Below are positions 12,501 to 21,094 of a stretch of DNA of 64,000 bases, in pieces. Each line of letters begins with the position of its first letter. The stretch's first letter is position 1. Origin of the DNA: Miscanthus floridulus (taxonomy: Eukaryota; Streptophyta; Magnoliopsida; Poales; Poaceae); contig NC_089584.1 of the NCBI RefSeq assembly GCF_019320115.1, positions 54,433,633 to 54,497,632 on the forward strand. The letters run 5' to 3'. The notes beneath the pieces were generated by a model. That model saw only the letters and a list, made by a program, of their open reading frames with translations, ran no database searches and was not told where the DNA came from. The position numbers were made by a program, and so were the translations under genes.

Positions 12501-13294
12501 TCTGCAAGATAACACAGTGACATCAAACTCACACAATTTCCACCGAGTAATCATCGACCGTGTCTGAAACAGCAATCAAGTCTCACACACCTGAGGCAAC
12601 GTGAACCTGACATCAGGACTTGCAGCCAGCCCAGCAAGGTCATGCTCCATGTACTCGAAGACAAGGTAGAGGCTGCACGACATCCTGGAGGTGACCAAGC
12701 CCTCCAATTTGATGACGTTGGGGTGGTCGAGTGTCCTTAGGATCAGTATTTCCCTGGCCATAAACTTGACGCTCTCTGACTCGAGGTTATCAAAGCGAAC
12801 CTTTTTAAGAGCGACGATGCGGCCGGAGACGGTGTCCCTCGCCCGGTACACGTTGCTGTACGTGCCCGATCCTATCTAAGAGTGAATCGCCGGACAAAGC
12901 CAACACAATAAAGTAATGGCGAATCAGTACGGTACTCCAGTAGAACGATCAGATTTCAGGGGAGAGGGGGGCTTCCGCCTACCTTATTGAGCTTCTCGAA
13001 GGTGTCGGCACGGCGCGGCGCCCAGCCGCGGAGGGCCTCCCCCGCGACAGCGACGAGCCACGGCGGCCAGCCGGCGGCCAGCTGCTCCGCCGCGGCGGCC
13101 GCGGGGACGCACCCCTGCCTGGGCCCCGCTGCCCTGCGGCCCCCGAGCCGCCGCCGCGGCCTCCCGTCCCCGGCGGCGGCGGCGACTGCGGAGGGCGACC
13201 CCGCTTCGGGCTGCGGGGACGACCTCTCCTTGCCCCTCTTCTTCCTCGGCGCCGCAGGGGACGACGCGGCCGCCCGGCCGAAGACGCAGCCCAT
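2883..13294 (-). CDS. CDK-related (CRK-type) Ser/Thr protein kinase, seven exons
   Basis: Predicted exons (minus): 13294-12983, 12875-12591, 12501-12184, 7560-7333, 6407-6307, 5699-5585 and 3194-2883. Introns are GT-AG and the exons join in frame to 556 residues plus TAA. The last acceptor could instead be at 3197, adding one Gln. Residues 1-7 are MGCVFGR, a likely N-myristoylation and palmitoylation signal. The kinase domain starts with the glycine loop IGSGTYSNV (105-113). It has the ATP-site Lys in VALKK (about 128), a cyclin-helix equivalent ending FMAREI (about 142-147), HRDIK with catalytic Asp 223, DFG (241-243), and VVTLWYRPPELLLG in the activation segment. The basic tail has ANAKSKSEKFPPPHQDG and ends near TWSGPL...RRKK, as in plant relatives such as Arabidopsis At1g54610 and At1g18670 (from memory; about 570-700 aa). 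All catalytic residues are present, so it looks functional. It probably phosphorylates Ser/Thr substrates at membranes or in the nucleus; the substrate is unknown. Introns of 4.6 and 2.4 kb are swollen by transposons. Confidence 0.93.
3546..3630. repeat. GGCG-rich hAT-type terminal fragment in intron 6
   Basis: The sequence begins CAAGGCAAGGTGTGGCAACC and continues with repeated AAGGCG, GGCAAGGCGG and CACTAAGGCG motifs. The reverse complement of the fragment at 1246-1335 begins CAAGGTTATTAAGGC and also holds GGCAAGGTGCGGC, so the two look like ends of one family. No partner end or TSD was found inside the intron. Confidence 0.35.
4195..5170. mobile_element. Possible degraded DNA transposon with GATAC subterminal repeats
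   Basis: Left part 4195-4360 holds many copies of GGATAC, GATACATAT and TATCCG-like motifs on both strands. Right part about 5115-5165 has CATATCCACC, CACGTATCTGTATC and related motifs. Dense subterminal repeats at both ends of about 1 kb of GC-richer cargo suggest a hAT-like element. I could not define exact termini or a TSD, so this is tentative. Confidence 0.3.
6117..6198. repeat. 41-bp tandem duplication in intron 5
   Basis: Two adjacent 41-bp copies (6117-6157 and 6158-6198) begin TTCATGACTCAAAA and end CACAAGA(C/T)GG. They differ at only a couple of positions. They lie between the fifth and sixth coding exons of the kinase gene. Confidence 0.85.
6567..6596 (+). repeat. Run of about 30 consecutive G
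   Basis: An uninterrupted homopolymer G tract sits in intron 4 of the kinase gene, preceded by an A-rich purine stretch. On the transcribed kinase pre-mRNA it would be a C run. Such tracts are prone to sequencing and replication slippage, so the length is uncertain. Confidence 0.9.
6964..7129 (+). mobile_element. Au-type SINE in intron 4
   Basis: A tRNA-derived 5' part has box A-like TGGTGCAAGCGG (6976-6987) and box B GGTTCGAGTT (7021-7030). A characteristic tail follows: GCACAGGCGAGGG, CAGTGACACCCTTCCCC and CTGCACTGGGTACGCCC. This matches the plant Au SINE as I remember it. It is flanked by an 18-bp TSD, TTATATAATACCAACCAT, at 6946-6963 and 7130-7147. It lies opposite to the host gene's transcription. 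The intact TSD argues for fairly recent insertion. It has no protein-coding capacity and depends on LINE machinery. Confidence 0.92.
7656..8190 (-). mobile_element. 5'-truncated RTE-type LINE, 3' end with (GTT)n tail
   Basis: On the minus strand the translation near 7840-8100 gives the C-terminal part of a plant LINE ORF. It includes the motif SGIPSQDSNVKRGRGRPKLT and a following GWNIPKDLALDRSAWKT-like stretch, interrupted by stops and frameshifts. The element ends at a (GTT)n repeat (CAA repeats at about 7656-7677 on the plus strand), the usual tail of plant RTE LINEs. A possible 8-bp TSD, CAGAAAAC, is at 7648-7655 and 8191-8198. The 5' end, endonuclease and most of the reverse transcriptase are missing, so it is dead. 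It sits in intron 3 in the same orientation as the kinase. Confidence 0.8.
8725..9869 (-). mobile_element. Remnant Copia-like LTR element, minus orientation
   Basis: Two related LTR starts are seen on the minus strand. One begins TGTTGGGGTATAATAGTCAG at 8847 and is preceded by the purine tract TTTGAGAGGGGG, so it is a 3' LTR. The other begins TGTTAAGGTATAATAGTCAG at 9869. They share about 65 bp (...GTAATCTCCTAGTCTAGG) and then diverge. A TATA-like CTATATATAG lies at about 8765 in the 3' LTR. No gag or pol is readable between them and no primer-binding site is clear. The left limit of the 3' LTR is uncertain. It is a non-autonomous or heavily deleted copy inside intron 3. Confidence 0.5.
9870..10163. 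other. Intron 3 sequence, nothing recognised
   Basis: AT-rich sequence between the Copia remnant and the hAT element. No motif, exon or repeat was recognised. Confidence 0.5.
10507..10659 (+). repeat. 39-bp direct repeat inside the hAT cargo
   Basis: The block starting CCGCCGCCCCTGGAGCTC occurs at 10507-10545 and again at 10621-10659, with the same 3' end CCCCTCCTCGCCG. The 114-bp offset is a multiple of three. The sequence between is also repetitive (CCGGATCC, GTGCGCCCCGTCCGC). A GT-containing donor-like site, CCCAAGGTAAGG, follows at about 10716, so this could be a captured first exon. I cannot name its source. Confidence 0.6.
10898..11254 (+). pseudogene. Captured exon of a choline-transporter-like (CTL/SLC44) gene
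   Basis: A 357-bp block is bounded by TTTCAG before it and GTAAGC after it, so the original splice sites came along. One frame reads through 119 codons with a single TAG at 11168-11170, where the family has Trp in a GCYWATQF-like motif. Other readable motifs are GEVQALIAFPLLPF, IFYMFWFSV, LHLFSSGQVV, a Cys-rich loop (CNTDCC...CCGY), IHYTPHISIAILFHLFGCY and VASYYWARGE. These match plant choline transporter-like proteins such as Arabidopsis CTL1/CHER1 as I recall them: multi-pass membrane proteins of choline transport and vesicle trafficking. A further short exon may follow at about 11390-11452. It is antisense to the host kinase. Confidence 0.85.
11646..12183. other. Intron 3 sequence next to exon 3, nothing recognised
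   Basis: AT-rich intron sequence between the hAT element and the donor site of exon 3 (GAG|GTGAGT at 12184/12183). A plus-strand open frame at 11922-12317 runs across exon 3 antisense and is not a gene. Confidence 0.5.
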
Positions 13295-13785
13295 AGCCGG
13301 TGGCGCACCTCTAGCCTACCCTACCCTCTCAAACCTTCTCGGAGCATCTGACCCCCGCCCGGCCCGAGCCGCTAGGGTTTCTGCTGCCCTCCTCGCCGGG
13401 GCGAGGGGAGCGAGCGAGCGCGAGGCGGAGACAGGGGAGTGAGTGAGGCGGGGAGGATCAATCAATCAGCAATGAATGAGAAGCCACGAGAGGCAAGCAG
13501 GGGAGAGGGAGGAGCGGTTGTGTCTGTGGATGAGCATTTAATAGGTCACGTGGCGGTGGGGCTGACTAGTGGGGCCCCGGGGGTCAGCTGGGGTCAACAG
13601 CTGGCGGGTCGGTAAATCCAACCCAGCGGGTGTGTCATTTGTGTTATTGGGGTGGGACCCGCGGCGTCATGTGTCGGGTGGGGCGGGCGATAAAGGCGGT
13701 TTGGTCGTTTTGCTGTTGGCGGCGGGGTTCGAGACGTGCGGGGGCGCTAACCTCAAGCCGTAAGGAATAATCCGTCGGCCAGTAA
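13295..13785 (-). promoter_or_regulatory. Promoter and 5' UTR of the kinase gene
   Basis: The GC-rich 5' flank of the minus-strand kinase. A perfect G-box CACGTG is at 13547-13552, within CCACGTGAC, a form used by bZIP factors including ABA-response factors. A TATA-like TATTAAAT is at 13536-13543, about 240 bp from the ATG, so the 5' UTR would be near 200 nt. The MULE begins only about 500 bp upstream of the start codon. Use of these boxes is inferred from position and consensus. Confidence 0.5.
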
Positions 13786-14398
13786 GGAATAAGGGAGGCT
13801 TTTACCTGTGTACCCTTAAAAAAGATGTCACACTTCTACGTACCCCTCAAAAGTTGGTCGTCACCTACGTGCCATCGCTCGAACTTTTCTTTTCCCTCAT
13901 GCCATTCCGTCGGCATTTGCTCCTAACGGTGGGTAACGGCTCTGGAGAATGACTCAATTGCCCTTGGGCTTGTATGGGTGTCTGAACTTTTTCGTTTCCC
14001 CTGTGCCATTGTCAGGCCAATTTTCATTTCCTCTGTGCCATTACTGTTCATCGGAGCCCGGCCAAACTATACTGATACTGTTGACACGTTTGGTGTGGCT
14101 GGCCTCCACCTCGATCGATCGATCGTATTCGTCCGCACGCACGCGCACGGGTCGGCGGGAGACGCCGCATCGGGATCTATAGTTTGATTAATTATTTTTC
14201 TAGATATATGTACGGCATGGAGTACATACGTACTAATAATGTAGATTATACGGCCGGGAGTAATATTCTTACGACGGGAGTAATATTCTTACGACGTATA
14301 GTTTGAGACGGAGGAAGTATGTATCCTGTTGAGTTGTCTGCCTCCATCAGCGATGCAAAGACCGTACTCGATCCGAACAGTTGTCTCGTGGCAGATTT

Positions 14399-14401
<3 letters not shown>

Positions 14402-14473
<72 letters not shown>

Positions 14474-14733
14474 CTACTATCCTGTAGCTGGCTACAGAAT
14501 AACTTATTCTGTAGCCACTTTGAGTTACGATAATTACTATGTTATTTTACGAGATTATAGTAACTCCTTACTAAGTGGTTTAATATAATGTTATGGTAAA
14601 TATCCCCATGTGTTATAGTAACCCAACTATCGTAAATATGTATTTATATTATGGTAAATTAGTATATAAAATTATAGTAAATGGAGGTGGCTACAGAATA
14701 ACTTATTTTGTAGCCGGCTACTGAATAGCCTCT

Positions 14734-14787
<54 letters not shown>
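14402..14787. mobile_element. Micron-like element between (TA)n tracts
   Basis: Perfect (TA)n runs flank the unit at 14402-14470 and 14737-14787. Between them (14471-14736) is a 266-bp unit with roughly 35-bp inverted ends: GTAGCTGGCTACAGAATAA near the left and, read in reverse, GTAGCCGGCTACAAAATAA on the right. An element that lies inside TA microsatellites resembles the rice micron family (Akagi and colleagues; from memory). It is nested within the MULE and abuts the WSD fragment. Confidence 0.6.
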
Positions 14788-14790
<3 letters not shown>

Positions 14791-14949
14791 CGTGCACGCC
14801 AGGGGGAGCGTCGACAGCGACGCCACGTAGTCCTCCAGCGCCTTGTCGGGGTCGGCCGTGATGGCGGCGCGGTCCAGGTCCGGGACGATGATGTGGTCGT
14901 CCAGGTTCACCGTCGTGCAGACCCACCGCGGCTCTGCCCCGTCCATCAC
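14788..14949 (-). pseudogene. Captured fragment of a WSD1-like wax ester synthase/DGAT gene
   Basis: The minus-strand frame begins after an acceptor-like TGCAG at about 14950. It reads VMDGAEPRWVCTTVNLDDH, then a conserved IIVPDLD and LEDYVASLSTLPL. This is the N-terminal acyltransferase part of plant WSD1-type O-acyltransferases as I know them, which make wax esters in the ER. The frame is open to the (TA)n tract, where it is cut off. The catalytic HHxxxDG motif would lie further on and is absent, so the fragment cannot be an enzyme. High GC contrasts with its AT-rich surroundings, as expected of a captured exon in a Pack-MULE. Confidence 0.75.
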
Positions 14950-15911
14950 CTGCATGTTCCAACGTGCATGTAAGTATTAGTTCTAATTCTAAAGTAACAC
15001 CAACTTGTATATTGCAAAAGAAAAAAAAAGGAAGAAAAACGTATCCATACGCCAGTAAAACAGCTAGCATGCATGTCGTGCACTGTTGCACTTTGCACTG
15101 TCGAAATTAATTGAACATGTAAACAGACGAATCGACCTCGCAAAAAAAAGCATACACCGTACCAGTGCACCAACAGTATACATGTTAATAAACCACAGTA
15201 GTACGTTCAATCAAAGTACTGTGCTCAGTAGTACGTGTACGTGCATGCATGGCCCCTGCAGTTCATTTCTTGAAAATATGTGTACGTGCGTCGGGCAATG
15301 ATCCAGCGCCTATCCCCTCCAGTAGTCCTCATTGCAATGGCCCCTCCAGCGCACGTTCAATCAAAGGACCGACATGCTTAAAAATATGGCCCCTCCAGCG
15401 CTGGTGAGCTATTTTTGAAAATTTCACGTATCTGATGTGTATTTGTAATTTCCATAGTTATCAAGTGTATTTTATTATGTACTCCTACAAATAAAAATAT
15501 ATTATTGAAAGAAAAAGAATACAAAAAATTTTGTGGCCTGCGCCGGAAAAACAAGCCCTGCCCGTCGTAAAAACGAAACCCAAAACGACTTGCGCTGGCC
15601 CCAACTCCGTCCGCTGGCCCACAGGTCACAGGCCCCCCCGACCAAACCACCCGAGCCGGCGCCAGCCTAGCCCACGCTGTTGGCCTCCTCTCCCAGTCGC
15701 TGCAATGATCCAGGGGCAAGGATGGTATTTTGCTAGTCCGGTCCCACATGTCAGAGCCGCCAAACGGTCAACACATAACAGAATGCCGACGGAATGGCAT
15801 GAGGGAAAAGAAAAGTTCGAGCGATGGCACGTAGGTGACGACCAACTTTTGAGGGGTACGTAGAAGTGTGGCATCTTTTTTAAGGGTACACAGGTAAAAG
15901 CCTCGGAATAA

Positions 15912-16255
15912 GGGGGTGTTTGGTTCCTACAGGAAAATTTTAATCCCTGTCTCATCGGATGTTTAGACACATGCATGAAGTATTAAATATAGACGAAAAA
16001 ATAACTAATTACACAGATTGTGGCTAATTTGCGAGACGAATTTTTTAAGCCTAATTAGTCCATGATTTGACAATGTGGTGCTACAGTAAATATATGCTAA
16101 TGGCGGATTAATTAGGCTTAATAAATTCGTCTCGTAAATTAGTCTCCATCTATGTAATTAGTTTTATAATTAACTCATATTTAATTCTCCTAAATAGCAT
16201 CCGAACATCCGATGTGACATGGACTAAAATTTAGTCCATGGAACCAAACACCCCC
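15912..16255. mobile_element. Tourist-like (PIF/Harbinger) MITE
   Basis: A 344-bp element with inverted ends GGGGGTGTTTGGTTCC and GGAACCAAACACCCCC. It is flanked by the 3-bp TSD TAA (15909-15911 and 16256-16258), typical of Tourist MITEs. Internal palindromes include GCGAGACGAATTTTTTAAGCC paired with GGCTTAATAAATTCGTCTCG. It is non-coding. The right-hand MULE TSD includes its first two G residues. Confidence 0.88.
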
Positions 16256-16281
16256 TAAGCCGTAAGAAATAAGCCGTCATT

Positions 16282-16392
16282 CCGTTCGCTTGGTTTATAA
16301 GTCGTATTTTTTCAGCTAATGAACAATATTTTTCTCTTAAAATAAATTAACCAACAGTACTTTCAGCCATGGCTTATTAGCCAAGCGAACAG
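16282..16392. mobile_element. Short hAT-type MITE
   Basis: About 111 bp with ends CCGTTCGCTTGG and CCAAGCGAACAG, which are near-perfect inverted repeats. The interior has CAGCTAATGAACAATATTTTTCTC-like sequence (shown here in part) and TTTCAGCCATGGCTTATTAGCC, as in a very common grass MITE family. The 8-bp TSD is not clear. Confidence 0.7.
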
Positions 16393-16397
16393 AGCTA

Positions 16398-17181
16398 GGT
16401 GTGTTTAGTTGGAGAACGAGAGGAATAGAATGGTTCTATCCCAGGTTTTAAGAATGAAACAGTTCTACACTACACTAGTGTTTGGTTAGAAGGATGGAAC
16501 GATTCTATTTTTCATGTTTGGTTGAAAGGTGAAAGGATGGGATGAATGAGTAATAGATTTGTTAATCTTGTTTGTCTTGGGACCCACATGTCATACAAAT
16601 GAGCTTCTACCTCTTTCTTCGTTCTTTGTTCTTCTTTCTCCACAAGATTCTACACAACCGCACACGGCTCTCTAAAACCAGACGCGTGGCACCGCTATCG
16701 CCCGGTGGCGCAGCCCCCGCCCCACACCAACCTCGTCGGCCCAGCCCAGACTACGCCAACCTTGACCTCGCCCACCGTTCTAGCTGCGCCGGCTCTACTC
16801 GCTTGTGCATCCGTCCTCGCTGGTGTCAGATCCGTGCATCCTCTCCGCCCACGCCCGCTCTCAGCTACACCGACTCTGCCCGACCCCAATCGCTTGAGTC
16901 TTCTTCTTCGGAGGCGTTAGATCCGCATCCACCCACCCCCGTCCACACCGGCTCCTTCCTCCCCCGGGCCCTATCGTGCTTTCGCGTACAAGGAGACAGC
17001 GTGAGCGCCGTCCAAGTAGAACCAACGCGTTCGACCAAATTTTTGGACTGAGCTAGTGTAGCATCTTAGAGGAATATTCCTAATTAGGGATGGCTCCATT
17101 CCTACATCCACGAACCGAACAGTCTAGGAACTTAGGATGGAATGGCTCCATCCCACCTCATCCCATGAACCAAACACATCC
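16398..17181. mobile_element. PIF/Harbinger-like element with GC-rich interior
   Basis: The left end is GGTGTGTTTAGTTGGAGAAC. The right end read in reverse is GGATGTGTTTGGTTCATGGG. A 3-bp TSD, CTA, is at 16395-16397 and 17182-17184. Subterminal GAATGG/CCATTC motifs occur on both sides (GAATGGTTCTATCCC and GGATGGAATGGCTCCATCC). The interior (16670-17000) is GC-rich with open frames at 16572-17051 that I cannot assign; it may be captured sequence. No transposase is seen. Confidence 0.6.
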
Positions 17182-17390
17182 CTAGACGCCACAGAAGGCG
17201 GCACCGATTACTTGGTCCGCATCTAGACGTTTGCGTGGAAATGTGTGATCATGCCATCGTGTTGTAGGAGCGCAAAAACATGAATTTTTTTATTATTTGA
17301 TTTGATGATTGACTGAAGAGTAGTATCCGCTATCATTTCAGATATATGTTTTGAATTTCTGGATTTTTTCTCACCATGCGGGTGGGGCAG

Positions 17391-18636
17391 TGTCGGTGCA
17401 GAAAGTGACCAACAAGTAAATATTTATAGTTTTACCATACGTTGTGATCGGAGGTAGCCTATCACTCAATGACACAGGGTTTATACTAGTTCAGGCAACG
17501 TACCCTACTTCTAGTTTGAGTCAGTCGGTGACTTTATTCATGAGCTTAGTTGCTCGAAGTTTGTAGTGGGGTTATAAACGAGAAGGAGAAAGATGAGGGT
17601 ACAAGAGGTCCGGTCGGACTCCGATCGGAAGGGCTGAGAGCGACAGGAGCTTCGCTGTGAGCTAAGTGTCTAAGCGTGTGCTTGAGGTTCAAACCTGTTA
17701 GTTCCGTGGTTGTGAACCAGTGAACTTGTTCAATCTAATGAATCTAGAATGACTTGAATGTTGGAAGAGAATGCATCCCCTTTTATAGATGAAGGGGATG
17801 GCCTTACAAGTGAGAGGGAGAGAGTATGTATGCTTCTAAGCCTTGTTACCTAGGCCGGCGGGTACAGGATGATGGTAGGCGCTCACAATACTATTGAATG
17901 TCAGATGCACGTGGGAGGTGGTGGTGTTGTCTTCTTCGGGCATGACAGACGTCAGCGCCTGCCACTCTGTTGATACCTGAGGCATGCAAGGGGTTTTTAC
18001 CATGTTCGTCCGGTACGGTAAAAGCTGGCATCCATAACACTGTCGATGCCTAGAGGCATGTGGGGGGCCTTACTATATGGGAGTTAATGGCGCCCACAAT
18101 ACTGTAGAGAAAAATATCGGTGCATACAACACTATTTGTGTCAGGGGGATTGTAGATTACTATTTTCTGTAGGTGTACAGGGTATGGTCCCTAGTATCGT
18201 AGTTTGACTTGTGTGCCCTGCCTTGTTTTCTCTATTTGTTCCCCTGTCCTTTTTGAGCGGGCGTCCCCGGTCAGTTGGTCCTAGTCGGTTCTGATTGCGC
18301 TAGTCGGAGACAAGTTGTGAGTAGGGTTTTAGCGTATCCTCGATCAAAGACGCAGGTCAGAGTTGGAAGTAGTGCTTTTGGTCAGGCCTTCTGGTTAGAG
18401 AGGCCGTTCGGAGGCGGGATGGAGACCGAAGTGAGCCCTCCGATCGGAGAGGTGGGCCAAAGTCAGAAAATGGGCATCGCTCTTCCTCGGTCAGACCTTT
18501 TAGTTGGTGATTGGATCGTCCTTCTGCCTTGTTGTCTAGATACTTGGGCCGGCCCATGAGTTGCGCGTTGTCTACTTGGGCCGAGCCTTCGTTGGGAAGC
18601 CAGTCCACGAGGGACCCCGGGTTTATGAACCTGACA
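17391..18636 (-). repeat. 3' LTR of the 21.8 kb Gypsy element
   Basis: A 1246-bp LTR whose partner is 37956-39189. A minus-strand TATA box CTATAAAAG lies at 17780-17788. Internally it holds the purine-rich GGGCTTGGGGGCGCC before its start, which fits a polypurine tract. Confidence 0.92.
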
Positions 18637-19144
18637 GGCGCCCCCAAGCCCTTGGGCGATTCGAGAAGAATTATCTGGGGGATTTTTGTCTTGACGGTGG
18701 GTGCGCGCGAGTGCACTCGTGGGTGTAGCCCCTGAGCCTCTAGGCAATTCGGGCAGAATCGTCTTGGGGTTTTTCGTGTTGCCAGCAGGGAAGGTTTTTA
18801 TTTCGTTAGCGGGTGTAGCCCCCGAGCGATTCTGGCATAATCATTTGGGGGTGTTTTGTCAGTCAAGACAGAGTTATCAACCAAGACATCGTTGCGCAGC
18901 CAAGGTGGTTAGTTTTTTAGGGATCAGGTGAGATAGAGCTCGTGGATCCTGGCACCAATACGCGTTGTGGGATCAGGCGAGGCAGTTAGTCTTTACGGAT
19001 CAGACAAGACAGAGCTCGTGGGCCCTAGCATCGGTGCGTGTCGTGGGATCGAGCGAGTCAGAGTCATGGATCCTAACCTTAGCGCAGCTAGGCAGTCAGT
19101 TTAGTTAGTTTTAGGGATCGGGCGAGCCAGAGCTCGTGGATCCT

Positions 19145-19418
19145 GATGCGACGAGTTCAGGGTCATAGACCCAGGCGTTTGGTGTGCAGTCGAAGCATAG
19201 CCAGATGGGGCGAGTTCGGGGTCACAGACCTAGGTGTTTGGTGTGTAGTCGAAGCCTAGCCAGATGGGGTGAGTTCAGGGTCACAAACCTAGGCATTTGG
19301 TGTGTAGTCGAAGCGTAGCTGGATGAGGCGAGTTCAGGGTCACAGACCTAGGCGTTTGGTGTGCAGTCGAATCGTAGTCGGATGGGTCGAGTTCAGAGTC
19401 ATAGACCTAGGTGTTTGG
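19145..19418 (+). repeat. 59-bp tandem repeat in the Gypsy 3' untranslated region
   Basis: Four full 59-bp units (starts at 19145, 19204, 19263 and 19322) and a partial fifth from 19381. Each begins GATG.GGCGAGTTC, continues with GGGTCA.AGACC.AGG and ends GTAGTCGAAGC.TAGCC. The period is exactly conserved while single bases vary. It lies between integrase and the 3' LTR. Confidence 0.93.
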
Positions 19419-21094
19419 ATGTCTTGAGCCCCAGAGCCCCATTAGGCTTTGGTAGGGGTCGGTTTTGAGTTGTGTGCGTTACCCCGTCCTTGGTTTCTCA
19501 CAACTGGAGGAGCTGAGTTTTGTCCCTTGTCCCGATCGCTCGGGCCTGAGTGACGCGCTCGGTGAGTTCACTAACGGGTATGATCGAGTGAAATCTGGGT
19601 TCATCGTTCATGATGGGTTGGCATAGCCCACTTGTGATATTCCACTACTCCTTTACCTATAACTCGACAGATGCCTGGGTTATTCCGGAGACCGACCCAG
19701 GTGGCCTGACAGCCTCCCCTCAATGGAGATTCTATGGGCTTGCCAAGAGGTTTAGGATCGAACGAGAAGGTTGAGATGACCCTGTCCGCTTCGGGGCGGA
19801 CTGAGCGACGGCCGCACAGGGCACATCTACGTTTTTCTCCTCTAGCTCTGTTTGATGTGGGGTGGCCTTGAGCCTCTCGTGGGCCAGCCTTCAAACCCTG
19901 ATCGATCATTGCTCATGTCGAATGAGGCAACTGCCGTTTTGTGATGCAACACGAAGCATTATGAGGCATTTCACTGCATGTGCGATGCTTAGTTCCTGAG
20001 CCCCTGGGTAGTTCAGGGCCCGAATCATTCGAGGGGTATGGCCATATGGAATGAATGCACATATGGATGTATGAAATGATTATAAAGAAATAGAGGGCGT
20101 CGGTAGTGTTACCTTGATGACTCAAGTGACGGGGTTTGGAGAGCTCCAGTCGAAAATGTCCGACCAGGACCCATGGTCGTCATTCGTGACGGAGTCGGCA
20201 TGGCCTATATGGGGCATCCCTTCGCTCCCTACCTGTCTCTCGATGTGTTTTTCTGAGCCGTTCGATTGACTTAGGAAGCCCGATGGTCTCTCCCGGTGGA
20301 GATCCTATTTTGGGGTTTTCCAAGTCCCGCCTGGGGATGCGAAGAGCTGCCTGCATGTGGTGACGCTTTGGTTTTCATGTCTCATCTCACTAGGTGGCGT
20401 TTCATCTGACCAGGCATCGTTCTATCGGTCAACATGTGTCCCATCGGTTAGGGTGTGTCCCATCGTTTCCCATCCGCATTGAATGGGGGAAGGGAGAGAG
20501 TTTTTTGCTCTAATCTTTTGCCCCTCTTCGGTTGTGGCATTTCTTCCTTAAATAGGGGGAGAGAGAGGGCTCTCCATCGTAGTCCTTTGCCTGTTCTCCA
20601 ACTGTTGTCTCTTCTCCTTCTTCCTCCTCACCGAGAGTGCCTGTATGCTATGGCGGTTCCTAAGTGAGAGAGGGGGTGAGCAAGGGGGAGGACTTATAGA
20701 TCCTTTCATGAATCTGGAGCGTGATGTTGAGCTAGAGGTGCTCGGGGCGGTGCTGGCCGTCTTTGCCTGAGAAGGGGTGACTTCCACCGAAGGGGGTGGC
20801 GTGCTGGATTCATTTGCGAGGCCTTCTTAGGGATGGAGCTATGTGTGGCCTTTCTCTAGTGGATCTTCACTGGGCGAGCCTTGTCGAAGGGGAAGTTGCT
20901 TAGGATCATGCTAGTGGAGGGTTCCGCGCCTGCAGCTGCTTAGGTTGGCCATTTCATAAAGTTTGATGAGATCTCTTCCAACCATGGTGGCCATACCTCA
21001 GTAGCAGCGTCCCTACCTAGGAGCTGCCTTGACTACATGAGAAGGTCAGGAGCTCCATGTTCCTCTACTGAGCATCTATGGGTGCGATGCCCTT

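Larger units (their letters stand above)
13795..15904. mobile_element. Mutator-like element (Pack-MULE type) with 123-bp TIRs
   Basis: The terminal inverted repeats are 13795-13917 and 15782-15904, each starting GAGGCTTTTACCTGTGTACC. I see a single mismatch between them over 123 bp. A perfect 9-bp TSD, GGAATAAGG, is at 13786-13794 and 15905-15913. Long TIRs and a 9-bp TSD define a MULE. There is no transposase; the interior holds a WSD acyltransferase fragment, a TA-microsatellite element and further subterminal repeats near 13980-14050. It sits in the upstream region of the kinase gene. The near-identical TIRs point to a young insertion. Confidence 0.93.

Noticed and set aside
12987..13442. 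151-residue plus-strand open frame
   Set aside because: It is antisense to exon 1 and the 5' UTR of the kinase, in GC-rich sequence with few stops; the kinase reading has splice and family support.
14155..14330. A host gene between the kinase and the MULE interior
   Set aside because: The repeated ATATTCTTACGACG units and AT tracts lie within the MULE termini and have no coding pattern.
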